Shown in pieces: positions 8,192-16,363 of a DNA stretch of 64,000 nt (position 1 is the stretch's first letter; each line of letters opens with the position of its first letter). The position numbers and the translations under genes are program-made. Source of the DNA: Bacteroidota bacterium (GTDB lineage: Bacteria > Bacteroidota > Bacteroidia > Bacteroidales > Dysgonomonadaceae). The stretch spans positions 1 to 64,000 of the forward strand of contig JAEWQF010000009.1 in assembly GCA_023399295.1 (NCBI GenBank), given 5' to 3'. The notes under the pieces are model-generated. The model had not been told where the DNA came from. It saw only the letters and a list, made by a program, of their open reading frames with translations, and did not search any database.

Positions 8192-9079
8192 ATGTCAATC
8201 TTCGGAACAGGTTATGAGTATTTTCTGGGCTATGCCCTGGGTGGTGGCGGAGCAAAAGGTTTCGCGCACCTCGGTACACTCAAGGTACTGGAACAGTATG
8301 GCCTGAAACCCGATGTGATTGCCGGCACCAGCGCCGGTGCGCTGGCCGGTGTTTTTTATGCCGATGGCTTTCATCCCGATGAGATTGTCGATCTTTTTCG
8401 CAAACGGGAATTCCGGGAATTCGTGTCATTCACCATACCTCGCACCGGTTTTTTAAAAAGTACCGGCTTGCACGATTTCCTGAAGAAAAACCTGCGGTCC
8501 AGCTCCTTTGAAGCGCTGCAACTGCCCTTTTACGTGGTCGCTACCGACTGGGAGAAGGCAGCTGTAAAGGTCTTCTCCAAGGGTGATGACCTGGTGGATG
8601 CCGTGGTTGCCTCCTGCTCCGTTCCCATCATTTTCAACCCACAGGTGATCGATGGCGTTCCCTATGTGGACGGGGGCATCCTGAAAAACTTCCCGGTGAC
8701 GGTGATCCGAAAGATGTGTCGTTATCTGCTGGGTGTCAACGTATCACTGATGATGCCCCCAGCAGAAAAAGAGTCGATTCGCACCATGGTGGAACGAACC
8801 TTCAACCTGATGTCGAACGCCAACACGTTGATCGACAAATTGAAATGTGACATCCTGATTGAGACAACAGGACTCGAAAAAATATCGATGTTTGATCTGC
8901 ACAGCCAGCTTCGGATCATGGAGTCAGGGTATCATGCTGCGGCATTTACGATGGCTGAGAAGAAATCATTGGAGATTGTGAGAAGGTGTCACCGGCATGC
9001 GATGCTTGAGGAGAAAGTGAAGGCCCGCCTGGAAAAGATCACTGTCAGAAAGGCAAACAAAAATGAAGAGAGGAAATGA
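8192..9079 (+). CDS. Patatin-like phospholipase
   Basis: Predicted lipid acyl hydrolase. The oxyanion loop is GGGGAKGFAHLG, the nucleophile is Ser47 in GTSAG, and the second catalytic residue is Asp160 in YVDGG, so the Ser-Asp dyad is intact. About 295 residues with no signal peptide, thus probably cytoplasmic (RssA/YchK-like group). The C-terminal 30 residues are very basic (KVKARLEKITVRKANKNEERK). CATATTTG at 8146-8153 resembles a promoter. Its stop overlaps the start of the next gene (ATGA), so the two are translationally coupled. Confidence 0.9.
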   Translation: MSIFGTGYEYFLGYALGGGGAKGFAHLGTLKVLEQYGLKPDVIAGTSAGALAGVFYADGFHPDEIVDLFRKREFREFVSFTIPRTGFLKSTGLHDFLKKNLRSSSFEALQLPFYVVATDWEKAAVKVFSKGDDLVDAVVASCSVPIIFNPQVIDGVPYVDGGILKNFPVTVIRKMCRYLLGVNVSLMMPPAEKESIRTMVERTFNLMSNANTLIDKLKCDILIETTGLEKISMFDLHSQLRIMESGYHAAAFTMAEKKSLEIVRRCHRHAMLEEKVKARLEKITVRKANKNEERK

Positions 9080-10770
9080 AAAAAAAACTGTTCATCTACC
9101 AACTGATGCCACGTCTCTTCACCAACACGAATGGCACCAACCAGCTCAACGGAACACTGACTGAAAACGGATGCGGTAGGTTCAATGAGATCAGCCAATA
9201 CCTGCTCCGGCAACTGAGCGAGTCGGGGTATACCCATGTCTGGTACATTGGTGTGCCGGCACATGCCTCGACGACCGACTACACTGCAGCGGGCATTCCG
9301 AAACAGTATCCGGAGCTGATCAAGGGCAAGGCAGGTTCACCCTATGCCATCAGAGACTACTACGATGTGGATCCCGATCTGGCTGAAGATCTGTCCCGGC
9401 GGATGGAGGAGTTCGAAACGCTGGTGGAGCGCACACACCAGGCCGGATTAAAGGTGATCACCGACATCGTACCCAACCATTTGGCACGCGACTACCGTTC
9501 AATTGCCAGGTCTACCGGTGTCCGCGACTTTGGCGAGGATGATGATCCATCTGTTGCTTTCTCGCCCCAAAACAATTTCTACTATCTTCCCGACCGTTCA
9601 TTGAAGATACAGCTACCGCCCGACAAGCAAACAGACACTACCTATCGGGAGTCGCCTGCACGAGCTACTGGCAACGATTGCTTCACCCACATGCCTACCA
9701 TCTACGACTGGTATGAGACGGTGAAACTCAACTACGGTGTGGATTATCTCAATGGGATGCAGCCCCATTTTGATCCGCTGCCTGATACCTGGCTCAAGAT
9801 GAGAGACATACTCCTATTCTGGGCAGCAAAGAAGGTCGATGGCTTCCGTTGCGACATGGCTGAGATGGTACCCCTCCCTTTCTGGCAGTGGGCCATCCCG
9901 GAAGTAAAAAAACAATACCCTGACATCATCTTTCTGGCTGAGATTTACAACCCGACGGTCTATCACGATTTCCTGGGTGAGAACCTGTTCGACTACCTTT
10001 ACGACAAGGTGGGCCTTTATGATGTGCTGCGTGAGGTCTCCTGTGGTTACAGACCATCTTCCGACATCACCTTCGCATTGAATCAGGTGGGTTCGATCCA
10101 ACAACGGATGCTTAATTTCATGGAGAACCACGACGAACAGCGACTGGCATCCGATTTTTTCTTGAAAGAGGGCCACAATGGGAAGGCTGCCATGATTGTA
10201 ACCTGCACGGTAAACAGCAATCCGGTGATGGTTTACAATGGACAGGAACTGGGAGAGCGCGGTATGGACAACGAGGGATTCAGCGGGATAAACGGCCGGA
10301 CCACCATCTTCGACTATTGGTCGTTGGAGACATTGCGCCGATGGAACAACAATGGAAAATGGGACGGAGAGCTGTTAACCCAGCGTGAGAGGGAGCTCCA
10401 GGCCTTCTACAAGCGTCTCATCACACTCTGTAACGAAACGGAAGCGCTCTCCAATGGTCTCTTTTACGACCTGATGCCAGCCAACTACCGAAACAATGAG
10501 TTTGACTCCAGCAGGTTGTTTGCTTTTCTACGAGGGTCTGAGAAAGAGTTGTTGTTGGTGGTGACCAACTTCGACCAGGCACCCGGTGAGTGTACCATTC
10601 ATATCCCACAACATGCCTTTGACTTTTTTGGAATTCGGGACAGCAGCGAAGGCACCCTGACGCCGTTGTTGCGAAATGAGGAAGAGACGCTACTCTTCAC
10701 GGTTGGTTTTCCCTACCGTGTAAAGATCGATGGCTACAGTGGGGAAATTTACCGCATCACTTTTTTGTGA
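9076..10770 (+). CDS. GH13 alpha-amylase family protein, cytoplasmic
   Basis: A 564-residue glycoside hydrolase clan member. The GH13 conserved regions are in order: region I VITDIVPNH (about residues 130-138), region II GFRCDMAE with the nucleophile Asp, region III FLAEIYNP with the acid/base Glu, and region IV FMENHDEQR with the transition-state Asp. All three catalytic acids are present. There is no signal peptide, so it should act on internal glycans such as maltodextrin, glycogen or trehalose-like substrates. A short C-terminal beta domain follows the barrel. It overlaps the patatin gene by 4 bases, a pairing I cannot explain functionally. Confidence 0.88.
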   Translation: MKKKLFIYQLMPRLFTNTNGTNQLNGTLTENGCGRFNEISQYLLRQLSESGYTHVWYIGVPAHASTTDYTAAGIPKQYPELIKGKAGSPYAIRDYYDVDPDLAEDLSRRMEEFETLVERTHQAGLKVITDIVPNHLARDYRSIARSTGVRDFGEDDDPSVAFSPQNNFYYLPDRSLKIQLPPDKQTDTTYRESPARATGNDCFTHMPTIYDWYETVKLNYGVDYLNGMQPHFDPLPDTWLKMRDILLFWAAKKVDGFRCDMAEMVPLPFWQWAIPEVKKQYPDIIFLAEIYNPTVYHDFLGENLFDYLYDKVGLYDVLREVSCGYRPSSDITFALNQVGSIQQRMLNFMENHDEQRLASDFFLKEGHNGKAAMIVTCTVNSNPVMVYNGQELGERGMDNEGFSGINGRTTIFDYWSLETLRRWNNNGKWDGELLTQRERELQAFYKRLITLCNETEALSNGLFYDLMPANYRNNEFDSSRLFAFLRGSEKELLLVVTNFDQAPGECTIHIPQHAFDFFGIRDSSEGTLTPLLRNEEETLLFTVGFPYRVKIDGYSGEIYRITFL

Positions 10771-10798
10771 TTTATACCTTTATTGTGGTTTGTTTTTG

Positions 10799-10806
10799 TA
10801 CTTTTG
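10799..10806 (+). promoter_or_regulatory. -7 promoter element upstream of prs
   Basis: TACTTTTG fits TAnnTTTG and lies 70 bases before the prs ATG at 10876. It supports that start over an in-frame codon at 10783, which would precede the transcript start. Confidence 0.5.
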
Positions 10807-10875
10807 TCTTGTCATTCGAACATCATTGGGAGAAGTGTCACATTGAACGATCAGAACCAAATTTCAAAAAAAAGC

Positions 10876-11811
10876 ATGCAGGATAGACCTTTTAAAATCT
10901 TTTCGGGTACAAAATCACGTTATTTTGCCGAGAAGGTGTGTAACAGCCTGGGATGCCCTCTGGGCAACATGATTATCGAACACTTTGCCGACGGTGAGTT
11001 TGCCGTCTCCTACGAAGAATCGATCCGGGGCAAGCAGGTGTTTCTCATCCAGTCCACTTTTCCCAATTCCGACAACCTGATGGAGTTGTTGCTGATGATC
11101 GATGCCGCCAAACGAGCATCCGCCAAGTCGATCGTAGCCGTGATACCCTATTTCGGTTGGGCGCGGCAGGACCGCAAAGACAAACCACGCGTCAGCATTG
11201 GCGCCAAGCTGATTGCCGACATGCTGGCTGCTGCAGGCATCAACCGGCTGATCACAATGGATCTGCATGCCGATCAGATTCAGGGTTTCTTCAACGTGCC
11301 GGTGGATCATCTCTATGCCTCCGGTGTTTTCGTGGAGTATGTGAAACAGCTCAACCTGGCAAACATGGTGATTGCCACACCCGATGTGGGAGGTACCAAA
11401 CGGGCCAGTGCCTACTCCAAATTCCTGGGATGTCCCATGGTGATCTGCTACAAGCTGCGCAAGAAAGCCAACGAGATCTCTGATATGCAGATCATCGGTG
11501 ATGTGACGGGGATGGATATCCTGCTCATTGATGACATTGTGGACACGGCAGGCACCATCACAAAGGCTGCCGATCTGATCATGGAGAACGGCGCCAACTC
11601 GGTCAGGGCCATCGCCAGTCATGCCGTGATGTCTGACCCTGCCTCAATCAGGGTTGACAATTCCAAACTGAAAGAGATCATCTTCACCGACAGCATACCC
11701 TATTCCAAGAAATCGGAGAAGGTTAAGATCCTCTCGGTGGCCGATATGTTTGCCGACTCAATCATGCGGGTCTGCAACAACGAGTCGATCAGTTCACTCT
11801 ACGTGGTATGA
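10876..11811 (+). CDS. prs: Ribose-phosphate pyrophosphokinase (PRPP synthetase)
   Basis: Makes phosphoribosyl pyrophosphate from ribose 5-phosphate and ATP, feeding purine, pyrimidine, NAD and histidine synthesis. About 311 residues, normal size. Class I motifs: KIFSGTKSRYFAEKV, FADGEFAV, FGWARQDRK, the metal-binding MDLHADQIQGFF and the PRPP loop DILLIDDIVDTAGTI. The Met in MQDRPFKIF is taken as start. It stands alone with its own promoter. The pathway genes purM, pyrF, pyrD and pyrK elsewhere in the window use its product. Confidence 0.96.
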   Translation: MQDRPFKIFSGTKSRYFAEKVCNSLGCPLGNMIIEHFADGEFAVSYEESIRGKQVFLIQSTFPNSDNLMELLLMIDAAKRASAKSIVAVIPYFGWARQDRKDKPRVSIGAKLIADMLAAAGINRLITMDLHADQIQGFFNVPVDHLYASGVFVEYVKQLNLANMVIATPDVGGTKRASAYSKFLGCPMVICYKLRKKANEISDMQIIGDVTGMDILLIDDIVDTAGTITKAADLIMENGANSVRAIASHAVMSDPASIRVDNSKLKEIIFTDSIPYSKKSEKVKILSVADMFADSIMRVCNNESISSLYVV

Positions 11812-11924
11812 CCAACTAGCTCGTAATAGACCGGCAGACCGTCAGGTGATGATCTAACAATGGAATTTTTCCCCACACGATTGCTTTTGGATTGTACGCT
11901 CTCTCTCTGATTCAGCAAAATGGT

Positions 11925-11932
11925 TATATTTG
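11925..11932 (+). promoter_or_regulatory. -7 promoter element for the DUF4332 gene
   Basis: TATATTTG fits TAnnTTTG, 45 bases before the ATG at 11978. The 166-base gap after prs otherwise shows nothing I can name. Confidence 0.5.
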
Positions 11933-11977
11933 GTGAGTTGTCATTGACATTTTTCAACTAACCAAAACTATTTTGAT

Positions 11978-12385
11978 ATGGTATATAAAATTGAAGAGAT
12001 TGAAGGGATTGGCCCTGTATATGGTGAAAAGTTAAAAAAAGCCGGCATCGACAAAGTTGATCAGCTGCTGGAGAGGTGTGCCGCCAAAAAGGGTCGTGTC
12101 GAGCTCGCCAAGGAGACAGGCATTGAAGAGAAGTTGATCTTGAAGTGGACCAATCATGCCGATTTGTTTCGCATCAACGGCATCGGGCCCCAGTTCTCGG
12201 AACTGCTTGAGGCTACAGGCGTAGATACTGTCAAGGAGCTGCGTAACCGCAATGCGGAAAACCTTCATGCCAAGCTGCAGGAGATCAATGAAGAGAAGAA
12301 GCTTGTAGGTCGTCTGCCATCACTCAGCCAGGTAACCCAGATGATTGAGGATGCGGGCAAGTCAGAAGGTCGAATGACCTACTGA
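11978..12385 (+). CDS. DUF4332 helix-hairpin-helix protein
   Basis: A 135-residue soluble protein with two helix-hairpin-helix-like repeats, IEGIGPVYGEKLKKAGI (about 5-22) and INGIGPQFSELLEATGV (about 67-83). This is the DUF4332 layout, related to the HhH modules that bind DNA backbone or serve as fidelity domains. It has its own promoter and a strong terminator, so it is monocistronic. A nucleic-acid or nucleoid role is inferred only from the fold; no function is established. Confidence 0.8.
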   Translation: MVYKIEEIEGIGPVYGEKLKKAGIDKVDQLLERCAAKKGRVELAKETGIEEKLILKWTNHADLFRINGIGPQFSELLEATGVDTVKELRNRNAENLHAKLQEINEEKKLVGRLPSLSQVTQMIEDAGKSEGRMTY

Positions 12386-12410
12386 ACGTATTTGTTTCCC
12401 AAAAATTGAG

Positions 12411-12436
12411 GGGTGTCACAGGTGACACCCTTTTTT
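12411..12436 (+). terminator. Rho-independent terminator after the DUF4332 gene
   Basis: GGGTGTCA and TGACACCC form an 8-bp perfect stem with a CAGG loop, followed by TTTTTT (12431-12436). The run ends on the stop codon of the convergent phosphatase gene. Confidence 0.85.
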
Positions 12437-12948
12437 CATATCAGGATCTGTTCTTTCTTGATGCTGAACAACAAGCCTTCACAGGCATCTTCCAGCAGAT
12501 CAAGCACCAGCTCGAAGCCTGCGGCATCACCGTAATAAGGATCCGGAATGTGGTTGTGTAGATTGCGGAACTGAACCAGATAGTCAGTCATCAGATGAAT
12601 CTTCTCCGCCTCCTCGCTGTTTGCTGCCATTGCCCGTACTGCCTTGTAGTTGTCTTCATCCATCACCAGGACGTAATCGAACAATGAGAGATCATGCCTG
12701 GTGAGTTTTCTGGCGCGACTACAGATGTCGTAGCCTCTTTTCTCACCATGTAACTTCATCCGTTCATCCGGGAGCTCACCTTCATGCCATCCGGAGGTGC
12801 CCGCAGAATCGACCGTTATCAGGTCCTGAAGGCCGTTTTTCTCTACGATACCCATCATGATTCCCTCTGCGGCTGGTGAGCGGCAGATGTTACCCAGACA
12901 AACAAAAAGCAACCGGATCTTCTTTCTCTTTCCTTGAATAGGATTCAT
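12436..12948 (-). CDS. Low-molecular-weight protein tyrosine phosphatase
   Basis: A 170-residue phosphatase of the arsenate-reductase-like LMW-PTP fold. The P-loop is CLGNICRSP with nucleophile Cys17 and Arg23, the general acid Asp is in HIPDPYYGD, and DYVLVMDEDN is the conserved central strand. Such enzymes remove phosphate from tyrosine kinases that control exopolysaccharide export; no kinase gene is nearby, so the substrate is unknown. Own promoter at 12993-13000; convergent with the DUF4332 gene. Confidence 0.92.
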   Translation of the reverse strand: MNPIQGKRKKIRLLFVCLGNICRSPAAEGIMMGIVEKNGLQDLITVDSAGTSGWHEGELPDERMKLHGEKRGYDICSRARKLTRHDLSLFDYVLVMDEDNYKAVRAMAANSEEAEKIHLMTDYLVQFRNLHNHIPDPYYGDAAGFELVLDLLEDACEGLLFSIKKEQILI

Positions 12949-12992
12949 ATGTTCAATAGAAGTTTACAGTTCAATAACCCCAACAATGAATG

Positions 12993-13000
12993 CAAAGATA
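12993..13000 (-). promoter_or_regulatory. -7 promoter element for the LMW-PTP gene
   Basis: TATCTTTG on the minus strand, 45 bases before the start codon, fits TAnnTTTG. Confidence 0.55.
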
Positions 13001-13070
13001 ACTGATTTCTGATGAAGTCCAAAAAAAAAAAGAGTAAGTTGATGCAGGTGTGGGTATAAACAGGATCACT

Positions 13071-13102
13071 GTTTGACTGTTCTGAGAATTTGGCTATCTT
13101 TG
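13071..13102 (+). promoter_or_regulatory. Full -33/-7 promoter for the DUF454 gene
   Basis: TTTG (13071-13074), a 20-base spacer and TATCTTTG (13095-13102) give one of the best matches to the Bacteroidetes promoter in the window. Confidence 0.65.
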
Positions 13103-13119
13103 CAACCCTGCCACCAGAT

Positions 13120-13662
13120 ATGAATGGATGCAGCATCAGACTGATTGAAACAATGAATAGAAACCGCAACAATGAGCAGGCTGCACCACTGCAGGAAGCT
13201 GCTGTTACCGTGCCTGAGGAAAAAGAAAAACTGAAAATAGAGAAGAACAGAATCCGGCGGGGGCTCTATCTTGCCGGTGGCACCCTGTCACTCTCACTGG
13301 CCATTCTGGGGATCGTGGTGCCGGGGTTGCCGGTAACCCCACTGGCACTGTTGTCCGCCTTTCTCTTCGCCAAAAGCTCAGAAAGGTTATACAACTGGCT
13401 GTTAAACAATCCTTTGCTAGGACCCCGCATCAGGAATTACCAGCGTCGCAGAGGGGTGACACGCAAGGGAAAGCTGGGTATCATGCTCTTTATGCTGGTG
13501 ATGGTCTTTTTCTCCTCCTTCGTGGTGATCCACATTGTGCCGTTGAGGATATTGGTGCTCTCTCTCGGCCTGATTGGTTTGATCGTGGTCTGGTTTTTTG
13601 TACCCACCGCCCGCGAGAATCCAGCTCCTGCCGGGGAGGAAGAAGATCAGAAGGAAACATAA
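13120..13662 (+). CDS. DUF454 (YbaN-type) membrane protein
   Basis: About 180 residues. A charged N-terminal tail (residues to about 45) is followed by three membrane segments with the DUF454 signature: LSLAILGIVVPGLPVTPLALLSAF, then FAKSSERLYNWLLNNPLLGPRIRNYQ, then two more helices. The C-terminus is acidic. Inner-membrane protein; E. coli YbaN is the best known relative and its function is not settled. Start is uncertain: ATG 13120 lies only about 13 bases after the likely transcript start, and ATG 13153 (MNRNRN) is a fair alternative. It converges on the HD hydrolase with a 20-base gap. Confidence 0.82.
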   Translation: MNGCSIRLIETMNRNRNNEQAAPLQEAAVTVPEEKEKLKIEKNRIRRGLYLAGGTLSLSLAILGIVVPGLPVTPLALLSAFLFAKSSERLYNWLLNNPLLGPRIRNYQRRRGVTRKGKLGIMLFMLVMVFFSSFVVIHIVPLRILVLSLGLIGLIVVWFFVPTARENPAPAGEEEDQKET

Positions 13663-13682
13663 AAATGGCAGGCTAATTCACT

Positions 13683-14915
13683 CTAAACGGCTCCATCGCG
13701 CAAGAAAGCGAAATAGTGCTTTACCACCTTTTTTGAGAGCAGTTCGATGTTGAGCATGTCTGATGCACATGAGATATCCTTCACCGATCCATCCTTGTAG
13801 AGGATATCGATGCTGTCATCCTTCTCGCTGTACATGTCGGTTGATAGCTTGTCGGACGAGATGAAGAAGGCCGCTTCCTCAACTGTGATACGGTACTTCT
13901 CAGCGAATGATTTTTTCAACTTCTCTGCACGCGCTGCGTCGAAGGGTTGCTCTGAGATCTCGATTTTAAAGAGGCGACGGTTGACCATCGCTTCGCTCAA
14001 CACCGAGAGCACTGTGTCGTGGTGTCTGCTCCACACTTTGAGTGCCGTCCAGATATCATTGTCGTCCAGATCCATGAATCGTTTCAATGCTTCGCCATCA
14101 CCTTTGAAATCATCCAAAATAGGGTCATGCCGCAAAAAATAGGTGAGTGCGGGGGAGGCAAACAGCTGTTCCCCCTCCATGGAGAGCTGACGGGCACGCC
14201 GCAAGGTGTTGATCAGCATCTTCTCGGCTGCCACAGCGGTCTTATGGAGATAGACCTGCCAATACATCAAACGGCGCGACATCAGGAAGTTCTCGATGGA
14301 GTAGATACCCTTCGACTCCACCACCAACCGCTCATCCTTCAAGTTGAGCATCTTGATGATGCGTGCCGATCCGATATTCCCTTCGCTTACACCCGTGAAG
14401 AAACTGTCGCGTCGCAGGTAGTCGAGCCGGTCCACATCAAGCTGACCACTCACCAGCTGGTGCAGGAATCCCTTTGGATAATTGTCGGTGAAGATGTCGA
14501 TGGCGGTCTGCAATGCCCCCTGCCACTCCCGGTTCATCTGCTCCATCATCAACAGTGAGATCGCTTCGTGATGCACGCTGGTGACCAGTGCATGCTCCAG
14601 CACGTGGGAGAAAGGACCGTGGCCAATGTCATGCAACAGGATGGCAGCCAGCGCACCATTCTGTTCCTCTTCCGTGATGGTGTGTCCTTTTTCTTTGAGC
14701 GTTTTGAGTGCCTCATCCATCAGGTACATGGCACCAATGGAGTGGTGGAAGCGGGTATGCTGTGCTCCCGGATAGACGAAGGGGGCTAGTCCCAGCTGTC
14801 TTATACGGTTCAGCCGCTGCAAGTTGGGATGGCAGATCAACGCATAGACAAAGTCGTTCGGGATACTGATGAATCCGAATACCGGATCGTTGATGATTTT
14901 ACGTTTCAGGGTCAT
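13683..14915 (-). CDS. HD-domain phosphohydrolase (dGTPase/SAMHD1-like)
   Basis: A 410-residue HD superfamily protein. Metal ligands are visible as H in QHTRFHHSIG (about 53-58), HD in LLHDIGHGPFSH and a later Asp in LVSGQLDVDRLDYLRRD, the pattern of the YdhJ/SAMHD1-like group that hydrolyses nucleotide triphosphates or related phosphates. The substrate cannot be read from sequence. It is the last gene of the minus operon purM-prfA-pyrF-DUF4395-HD, starting 19 bases after the DUF4395 stop, so a role in nucleotide balance would fit its company. Confidence 0.88.
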   Translation of the reverse strand: MTLKRKIINDPVFGFISIPNDFVYALICHPNLQRLNRIRQLGLAPFVYPGAQHTRFHHSIGAMYLMDEALKTLKEKGHTITEEEQNGALAAILLHDIGHGPFSHVLEHALVTSVHHEAISLLMMEQMNREWQGALQTAIDIFTDNYPKGFLHQLVSGQLDVDRLDYLRRDSFFTGVSEGNIGSARIIKMLNLKDERLVVESKGIYSIENFLMSRRLMYWQVYLHKTAVAAEKMLINTLRRARQLSMEGEQLFASPALTYFLRHDPILDDFKGDGEALKRFMDLDDNDIWTALKVWSRHHDTVLSVLSEAMVNRRLFKIEISEQPFDAARAEKLKKSFAEKYRITVEEAAFFISSDKLSTDMYSEKDDSIDILYKDGSVKDISCASDMLNIELLSKKVVKHYFAFLRDGAV

Positions 14916-14933
14916 GATTTCGGGAGAGAGCTG

Positions 14934-15359
14934 CTATTTCCTGTTCACCAGTGGTGCGACAACCCAATTGTAGACGTAACAACCCACACAGATGTTGAAG
15001 AGGGCCTCCAGCAACGCACATCCCAGCAGTATGATGCCTGTTACCAATGCGATCACCGGCAGGTGAAGGAAGAGGAACAGGGCGATGGCAAGTGCAAAGA
15101 GGAAGCCGATACCGGCTGCAAAGCGCTTCGGTGGTGCAAAAATGGGTCTGGGAGTAGATCTCAGTAGTCGGGTCAATCCTTTGGCCAGCATCGCCAGTGG
15201 GGAGTGAATCCTGCTAAAAGCCCTCAGCGAAAAGTCGGCTGCAAGGAAAAGAGCCAGCCAGTACCATCCTGTGAGGAGGATCAATGTTGTGAGAATAACC
15301 ACCTGGGCAGCTACCAGCTGTACCACGTTCCTGTCTATCTGATTTGTTTTATGCTTCAT
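14934..15359 (-). CDS. DUF4395 membrane protein
   Basis: About 141 residues from the Met in MKHKTNQIDRN; a longer reading from 15425 lacks support. Four hydrophobic segments (LVAAQVVILTTLILLTGWYW; WLALFLAADF; GFLFALAIALFLFLHLP; VITGI-type helix near LVTGIILLGCALLEALF) and the conserved IDRNVVQLVAAQV opening and C-terminal FNICVGCYVYNW with a Cys pair mark DUF4395. Inner membrane, function unknown; the CxxC-like pair (CVGC) could suggest a redox or thiosulfate-related role, which is inference. Confidence 0.82.
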   Translation of the reverse strand: MKHKTNQIDRNVVQLVAAQVVILTTLILLTGWYWLALFLAADFSLRAFSRIHSPLAMLAKGLTRLLRSTPRPIFAPPKRFAAGIGFLFALAIALFLFLHLPVIALVTGIILLGCALLEALFNICVGCYVYNWVVAPLVNRK

Positions 15360-15449
15360 CTGAAAAATCTTTAATCTCAACAGTAAACACGCATCGTGAT
15401 GAGATTGTTTCCGATCCCTGCCCACTCATTCTAGCTACAGAAGATTGAA

Positions 15450-16277
15450 TCAACCCAAATATTTCCCCAGCATCGATTGCATCTCCAGTTGCAACTTTCT
15501 TGCCTCACCGGCAGCAGCAGCAGCAAAATCCTCTCCACTGTCGGCGTAGATGATGTTTCGGGATGAGTTAACCAGCAAACCACATTGTCTGTTCATGCCG
15601 TAACGGCACACCTCCTCCAGCGATCCACCCTGGGCTCCTACGCCGGGTACCAACAGGAAATGATCGGGTGCGATCTGGCGCACTTCTTCAAACAGCCTGC
15701 CCTGCGTGGCACCCACCACATACATCATCTGATCGGCAGATGCCCACTGTTGGGAGCGATGCAACACCTTGGCGAAGAGTGGTTCACCCTCCCTGTCTTC
15801 TGTCAGCTGGAAGTCTTCGGATCCCTTGTTGCTGGTGAGCGCCAGCAGGATTACCCATCGCTCGGGATGGAGGAGGAAGGGCTTCACGCTGTCCTCACCC
15901 ATGTAGGGCGCCACCGTTACGGCGTCCATCTTCATCCGGTCGAAGAAGGTGCGGGCATACATCTCACTGGTATTGCCGATATCACCCCGCTTGGCATCGG
16001 CGATGATGAACTGCTGGGGGTATCGCTGCCGGATGTAGGCCACCGTCTTTTCCAGGGCGTGCCAACCCTGCACTCCCTGGCTCTCGTAAAAGGCCAGGTT
16101 GGGCTTGTAGGCCACACAATAAGGTGCTGTGGCATCCACAATCGTCTTGTTGAAGGTGTAGAGGGGGTCATCGCTCTCGAGCAGATGCTCCGGTATCTTG
16201 TTGATGTCGCTGTCCAATCCCACGCAGAGGAACGATTGTTTCTGCTGAATCTGTTCGAAAAGTTGTTGCCGGTTCAT
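15450..16277 (-). CDS. pyrF: Orotidine 5'-phosphate decarboxylase (type 2)
   Basis: Decarboxylates OMP to UMP, the last step of de novo pyrimidine synthesis. The 275-residue length and motifs are those of the longer type 2 family: FLCVGLDSDINKIP at the N-terminus, VAYKPNLAFYES, the catalytic IIADAKRGDIGNTSEMYA (Asp-Lys-Asp charge network) and VPGVGAQGGSLEEV. It follows prfA after 86 bases in a run typical of Bacteroidetes. Confidence 0.95.
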   Translation of the reverse strand: MNRQQLFEQIQQKQSFLCVGLDSDINKIPEHLLESDDPLYTFNKTIVDATAPYCVAYKPNLAFYESQGVQGWHALEKTVAYIRQRYPQQFIIADAKRGDIGNTSEMYARTFFDRMKMDAVTVAPYMGEDSVKPFLLHPERWVILLALTSNKGSEDFQLTEDREGEPLFAKVLHRSQQWASADQMMYVVGATQGRLFEEVRQIAPDHFLLVPGVGAQGGSLEEVCRYGMNRQCGLLVNSSRNIIYADSGEDFAAAAAGEARKLQLEMQSMLGKYLG

Positions 16278-16363
16278 GTATCATTCTTTGGTTCTGTTCA
16301 CTGTTTCCAGATGCAAGTCACCGATCGACGGGAGATGGCTGTAGCTGTTCTCCGGTAGCCGGT

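Noticed and set aside
12945..13172. 75-codon minus-strand frame with a hydrophobic start
   Set aside because: It overlaps the LMW-PTP promoter and the DUF454 promoter; no downstream partner and poor composition.
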